A stretch of 64,000 nt of DNA. Source: Ruminococcus sp. (GTDB taxonomy: Bacteria; Bacillota; Clostridia; Oscillospirales; Acutalibacteraceae). The notes beneath the pieces were generated by a model. The model made no database searches, was not told the origin of the DNA, and saw only the letters and a list, made by a program, of their open reading frames with translations. Positions 60,377 through 64,000 of this stretch are shown piece after piece. The translations under genes were made by a program, and so were the position numbers. The stretch covers positions 62,001 to 126,000 of the forward strand of contig JALFTC010000006.1 of assembly GCA_022779485.1 (NCBI GenBank). Direction: 5' to 3'. The stretch's first letter is position 1. Every line of letters starts with the position of its first letter.

Positions 60377-62392
60377 TTATTTCAGTAACCTCATTGAATA
60401 CAGTATGCAAATCATTGAAAGTCCTGTGTCGCTTAAAACTCCAAGCCACATTGGGGCAATTCCCACCACAGCAAGGGCGATTACAAGGGCTTTTACTGCA
60501 AGGGCAAAGGTAATGTTTGCCTTGATTGTTGACATAATCTTTCGTGAGATTTTCACCATAAAAGGAAGTTGTTTAAGTGTGCCGTCAGCAAGGACAGCGT
60601 CACTTGCCTCAATGGCGGCGTCACTTCCAAGGCCCATTGCAACTCCGCAGTCAGCCAAGGCAATTACAGGTGCGTCATTTATTCCGTCACCTACAAACAC
60701 AGTTGATGTATGACACTTCCTAAGCTCCTCCATACGGCTAACCTTTTCATCAGGGAGGAGATTGCTGTACACAGTTGTAATTCCTGCAAGGTCTGCAATA
60801 TTTTTCGCCTTGTCTTCCCTGTCCCCCGTCAGCATAACAAGCTGATTTGCACCCATACCTTTCAGCCTATCAAGCACTTCTCGGCTTTCCTTTCGGATTG
60901 TGTCTGTCACCGTTATTCCACCTTGTAATTTGCCGTTGACGATGAGGAATACAGATGAATTATCCTTTACCTTATCTTTATCATCATTTGTAAGCAATCC
61001 AATGCCACCCACAGAAATTTTCTTTCCCTCAATTTCTGCCGACACACCGTGTCCTGCTTTTTCTGTAATATTATCAGCCTTAATCACTGCAACATTACTT
61101 TCCTTTGCTTTTGTCTTTATGGCAAGGGCAATAGGGTGAGTGCTGTATTCTTCCGCAGAGGCACAATAGCTGAGGATTTGTTCTTCACTCATATCTCCAA
61201 AGGCTGTTACACTACCTACCTTGATTTTTCCTGTTGTAAGTGTGCCTGTTTTATCAAAAACAAAGCAATCCGCCTTTGAAAGTGCCTCAACATACTTTCC
61301 GCCCTTTATCATAACTCCCTTTTTACTTGCACCGCCAATACCTGCAAAGTAGGCAAGGGGAACGGAAATTACTATGGCACAAGGGCAGGACGCTACAAGG
61401 CACACAAGGGCTCTGTACAGCCAAAGGGAGAAATCACCCAAAATAAGGGTTGGAACAACCGCCACCAAAACCGATATTACTATTACAATAGGAGTATATA
61501 CCCTTGCAAATCTTGTGATAAATTTTTCCGACTCCCCTTTATTCTTTTGGCTTTCTCCCACAATTTTAAGTATTCGGGATGCCGCAGAGTTTTCTGCTGT
61601 CTTGGTGGTGACAACCTTTATGACACCCTCACCGTTTTGCATACCACTCATAACTTCAGTACCCTTAGTACCGTCAACGGGAACACTCTCACCTGTTATG
61701 GCAGAGGTGTCTATTGAGGAGTTACCCTGCACAATGGTGCCGTCAACAGGAATTCTCTCGTATGGTCTGACAAGGATTGTGCTGCCTATCTTAACATTTT
61801 CGGCAGGTACTTCAACTGCTTTCCCGTTTTCTATGAGAATTGCCTTGTCAGGTCTGATTTGTGCCAAGGTTTCTATGTTCTTTTTTGAACGGCTTACTGC
61901 AATATCCTCCAGTAGTTCCCCAAAACAGAATAGTATTGTTACCAAAGCCGCCTCGGTAAATTCTCCAAGGCAAAATGCCGCAATCACTGCAATAGTAAGA
62001 AGTGTAGTTTCGTCAAGCTTTAGCCTTATGGCTGACTTTATACCCTTTAGGAATATTTCGTTACCGGCAAGGACAGTTGCCACACCACAGGCTATTCCAA
62101 TTACAACAGGGCTAAAGTCAACAGTTAAGTGTAAAATAACGCTTAATGCGGTAATCACCGCAGAAACACCAAGGAGAATACCCTTAAGTTTGCTGTGGGG
62201 TTCTTCCTCATCATCGCAATAATTATGACTGTGTTCATCATTGCAACAGTGGGAATTTCCCTCACCGTTACAACAGTTATGATGTTCACAGCAATCCCCA
62301 TTATGACTATGCTTTTCGGTTTTACAATCATCATCGTTGTGGCAGTTTCCGCAACCGCAATGAATACCTGTTACCTTAAAATCTTCCATCAC
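60377..62392 (-). CDS. heavy-metal translocating P-type ATPase (Cd/Zn/Co type)
   Basis: CPCAIVISVPLAYFAG, VFDKTGTLTTGKIKV, GHGVSAEIEG, GDGINDAPVIALADCGVAMG; N-terminal His/Cys-rich tract. Confidence 0.95.
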   Translation of the reverse strand: MMEDFKVTGIHCGCGNCHNDDDCKTEKHSHNGDCCEHHNCCNGEGNSHCCNDEHSHNYCDDEEEPHSKLKGILLGVSAVITALSVILHLTVDFSPVVIGIACGVATVLAGNEIFLKGIKSAIRLKLDETTLLTIAVIAAFCLGEFTEAALVTILFCFGELLEDIAVSRSKKNIETLAQIRPDKAILIENGKAVEVPAENVKIGSTILVRPYERIPVDGTIVQGNSSIDTSAITGESVPVDGTKGTEVMSGMQNGEGVIKVVTTKTAENSAASRILKIVGESQKNKGESEKFITRFARVYTPIVIVISVLVAVVPTLILGDFSLWLYRALVCLVASCPCAIVISVPLAYFAGIGGASKKGVMIKGGKYVEALSKADCFVFDKTGTLTTGKIKVGSVTAFGDMSEEQILSYCASAEEYSTHPIALAIKTKAKESNVAVIKADNITEKAGHGVSAEIEGKKISVGGIGLLTNDDKDKVKDNSSVFLIVNGKLQGGITVTDTIRKESREVLDRLKGMGANQLVMLTGDREDKAKNIADLAGITTVYSNLLPDEKVSRMEELRKCHTSTVFVGDGINDAPVIALADCGVAMGLGSDAAIEASDAVLADGTLKQLPFMVKISRKIMSTIKANITFALAVKALVIALAVVGIAPMWLGVLSDTGLSMICILYSMRLLK

Positions 62393-62742
62393 TCATCCTC
62401 CAAAATATGCTCAAGTCCCATTTGATAAATCAGCTCTACATGAAGGTCGTCAAGGCTGTAAAAGCTTTGCTTTCCCTGTTTTTCCACCTTAACAATGTGG
62501 TTATTGCGAAGAACCTTTAGCTGGTGGCTGATTGCACTTTGCTCCATACCAAGGCAATCTGCAATGCAACAAACCGAAAGACTGTTGTGGCGGAGCATAC
62601 TGATTATTTTTAGCCTTGTGCTGTCACCAAATACCTTGAAAAAATCTGCAAGTAAAGTCACCTTTTTTTCATCAGGCAAATTCTCCTTTGCCCTAAGCAT
62701 TTCATCCTTATGTTGGCTGTGGTTTGCACATTTATTTTCCAT
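62389..62742 (-). CDS. ArsR/SmtB family metal-responsive regulator
   Basis: FFKVFGDSTRLKIISMLRHNSLSVCCIADCLGMEQSAISHQLKVLRNNHIVKVEKQGKQSFYSL; overlaps ATPase start. Confidence 0.94.
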   Translation of the reverse strand: MENKCANHSQHKDEMLRAKENLPDEKKVTLLADFFKVFGDSTRLKIISMLRHNSLSVCCIADCLGMEQSAISHQLKVLRNNHIVKVEKQGKQSFYSLDDLHVELIYQMGLEHILEDE

Positions 62743-62786
62743 AGCAAATCCTCCTGACACTACAAATTATATTAATGAATGTATGT

Positions 62787-62810
62787 ACATATGAATAATT
62801 GTTCATATGT
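62787..62810. promoter_or_regulatory. ArsR/SmtB-type operator
   Basis: perfect inverted repeat acatatgaa-taattg-ttcatatgt upstream of the arsR-like gene. Confidence 0.75.
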
Positions 62811-62938
62811 TATTTTTATTATATTCGCTATTTTTCATTTTGTCAATATATTTCTTAAATTTTTTATCAGTCGCAAATCTCCCTGAAACTTTTATACAAA
62901 ATAAAAAATACACTCCTATCAAAAGAAGTGTATCATTA

Positions 62939-63688
62939 CTATCTAACCTCGCACAGCACAATGGTGGTGTTATCCACAGCTCCTCGTGCATAAACAAGCT
63001 CCATCATATCATTTACGCAGTCCTCAATGTTGTGGGTTTCCACCATAAATGCCTCAATATCCTCTTTGCTAAGCATATCTGTAAGTCCGTCAGAGCATAT
63101 GAGAAATCTGTCACCCTTGCGTATTTTTAGCGAAACAATGTAAGGGTCAATTTTAAAGTCGTCACGTGGAATCCCCAAGTGCTGAGTCAAGGGTGGCTTT
63201 TTAAAAATTGTACCCTCTGCCACATGGTCAACCGAGATTTTTTGAAGGGAATCTCCTCTTAAAAGAAAAATTCTGCTGTCGCCTAAGTTACAGGCATAAA
63301 CCTCTTTGTTTTCAAAGAACAGCATTGCCGCTGTGGTACCCATATACTGGATACTGTGCCTCTGGGCAAAACGACAAACATTCTTGTTCATAATGTAGCA
63401 CATATCCACAATGCTCTGTACATCAAAGTCAACAATTGACTTGTAAATGTTGTTAAATGTGGTGGCAGATATAGATGAGGCAACTTCTCCGCAAGCCTCA
63501 CCGCCCATACCGTCAAATACGCAAAATGCACCCTTAATTTCCTTAAGATTTATTTGACCTGTAATGGTTCTTTCCTGCCCTTCGTTTTCCTGTGGCAGAT
63601 AATCACCCATACACCAGTAGTTATCTTGATTTTTCTTTCTCACCTTTCCTTTTTTGCAAAGAAAGGCATAACCAATTTTTCTGGACAT
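62939..63688 (-). CDS. PP2C-family serine/threonine protein phosphatase
   Basis: GYAFLCKKGKVRKKNQDNYW, CVFDGMGGEACGEVAS, ACNLGDSRIFLLRGDSL, RFLICSDGLTDMLS. Confidence 0.93.
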   Translation of the reverse strand: MSRKIGYAFLCKKGKVRKKNQDNYWCMGDYLPQENEGQERTITGQINLKEIKGAFCVFDGMGGEACGEVASSISATTFNNIYKSIVDFDVQSIVDMCYIMNKNVCRFAQRHSIQYMGTTAAMLFFENKEVYACNLGDSRIFLLRGDSLQKISVDHVAEGTIFKKPPLTQHLGIPRDDFKIDPYIVSLKIRKGDRFLICSDGLTDMLSKEDIEAFMVETHNIEDCVNDMMELVYARGAVDNTTIVLCEVR

Positions 63689-63951
63689 AGTAATTCTCCG
63701 TTCTTACTATACTGTAACACATTTGTAACCTCATTTCAAGGCGATTTTTGCGGTATTTTGCACAAATAGCAGGACTATATATTGTGTAATAGGTAAAATC
63801 TCCCATTAAAATAACCAATTTTTTATTTCTTTAGTTGAATTAAACCCCAATATATGGTATCATATAATACCGCACTTGTGGTTGTGTTTTATATTTTTTC
63901 AAATATTTCTTGTTATTACAATAATTTTTGTCGAAAACAGAATGCATTTAA

Positions 63952-63986
63952 AAAGGAGTTGTGAAAAATATGCACAACTCCTTTAT
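63952..63986. terminator. terminator-like hairpin at window end
   Basis: aaaggagttgtg-aaaaatatg-cacaactccttt. Confidence 0.5.
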
Positions 63987-64000
63987 TTTATATTGATTTG

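Overview
64 kb of a low-GC Firmicutes chromosome. It looks like a spore-forming, amylolytic gut Ruminococcaceae: dpaAB, Rnf and a dockerin-bearing amylase with CBM26-like modules recall Ruminococcus bromii, but the species is inference. Core blocks: PLP sulfhydrylase, MreB-like, ComF and RecD2 genes (0.1-7.4 kb); dpaAB, rny and gap (8.4-13 kb); apbE-NusGII-Gx-rnfCDGEAB (35.6-42.5 kb, minus); ssrA-smpB-recR-ybaB-dnaX-SRP RNA (50.8-54.8 kb, minus); ilvB-ilvN-ilvC (55-58.4 kb); a metal P-type ATPase with an ArsR regulator; and a PP2C phosphatase. Accessory blocks: an ~18 kb surface-polysaccharide locus (15.7-34.2 kb, minus) with a dTDP-rhamnose cassette, and an island (42.5-50.8 kb) with a secreted amylase, a MATE exporter and several gene relics. 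Main observations: (i) three copies of a ~165-175 bp MITE-like element with ~19 bp terminal inverted repeats that folds end to end and shows apparent compensatory changes; (ii) a chimeric ferredoxin/SDR ORF whose stop codon lies at a MITE junction; (iii) an acyltransferase broken by a 1-nt slip in a homopolymer; (iv) a ~735 bp direct repeat (glycosyltransferase gene, one copy 3'-truncated) flanking the rhamnose cassette; (v) a short leader ORF inside a terminator hairpin upstream of a MATE gene; (vi) relics of a GH32 gene and a TetR gene. No CRISPR array, rRNA or tRNA was seen. All family calls come from reading motifs; no searches were run.
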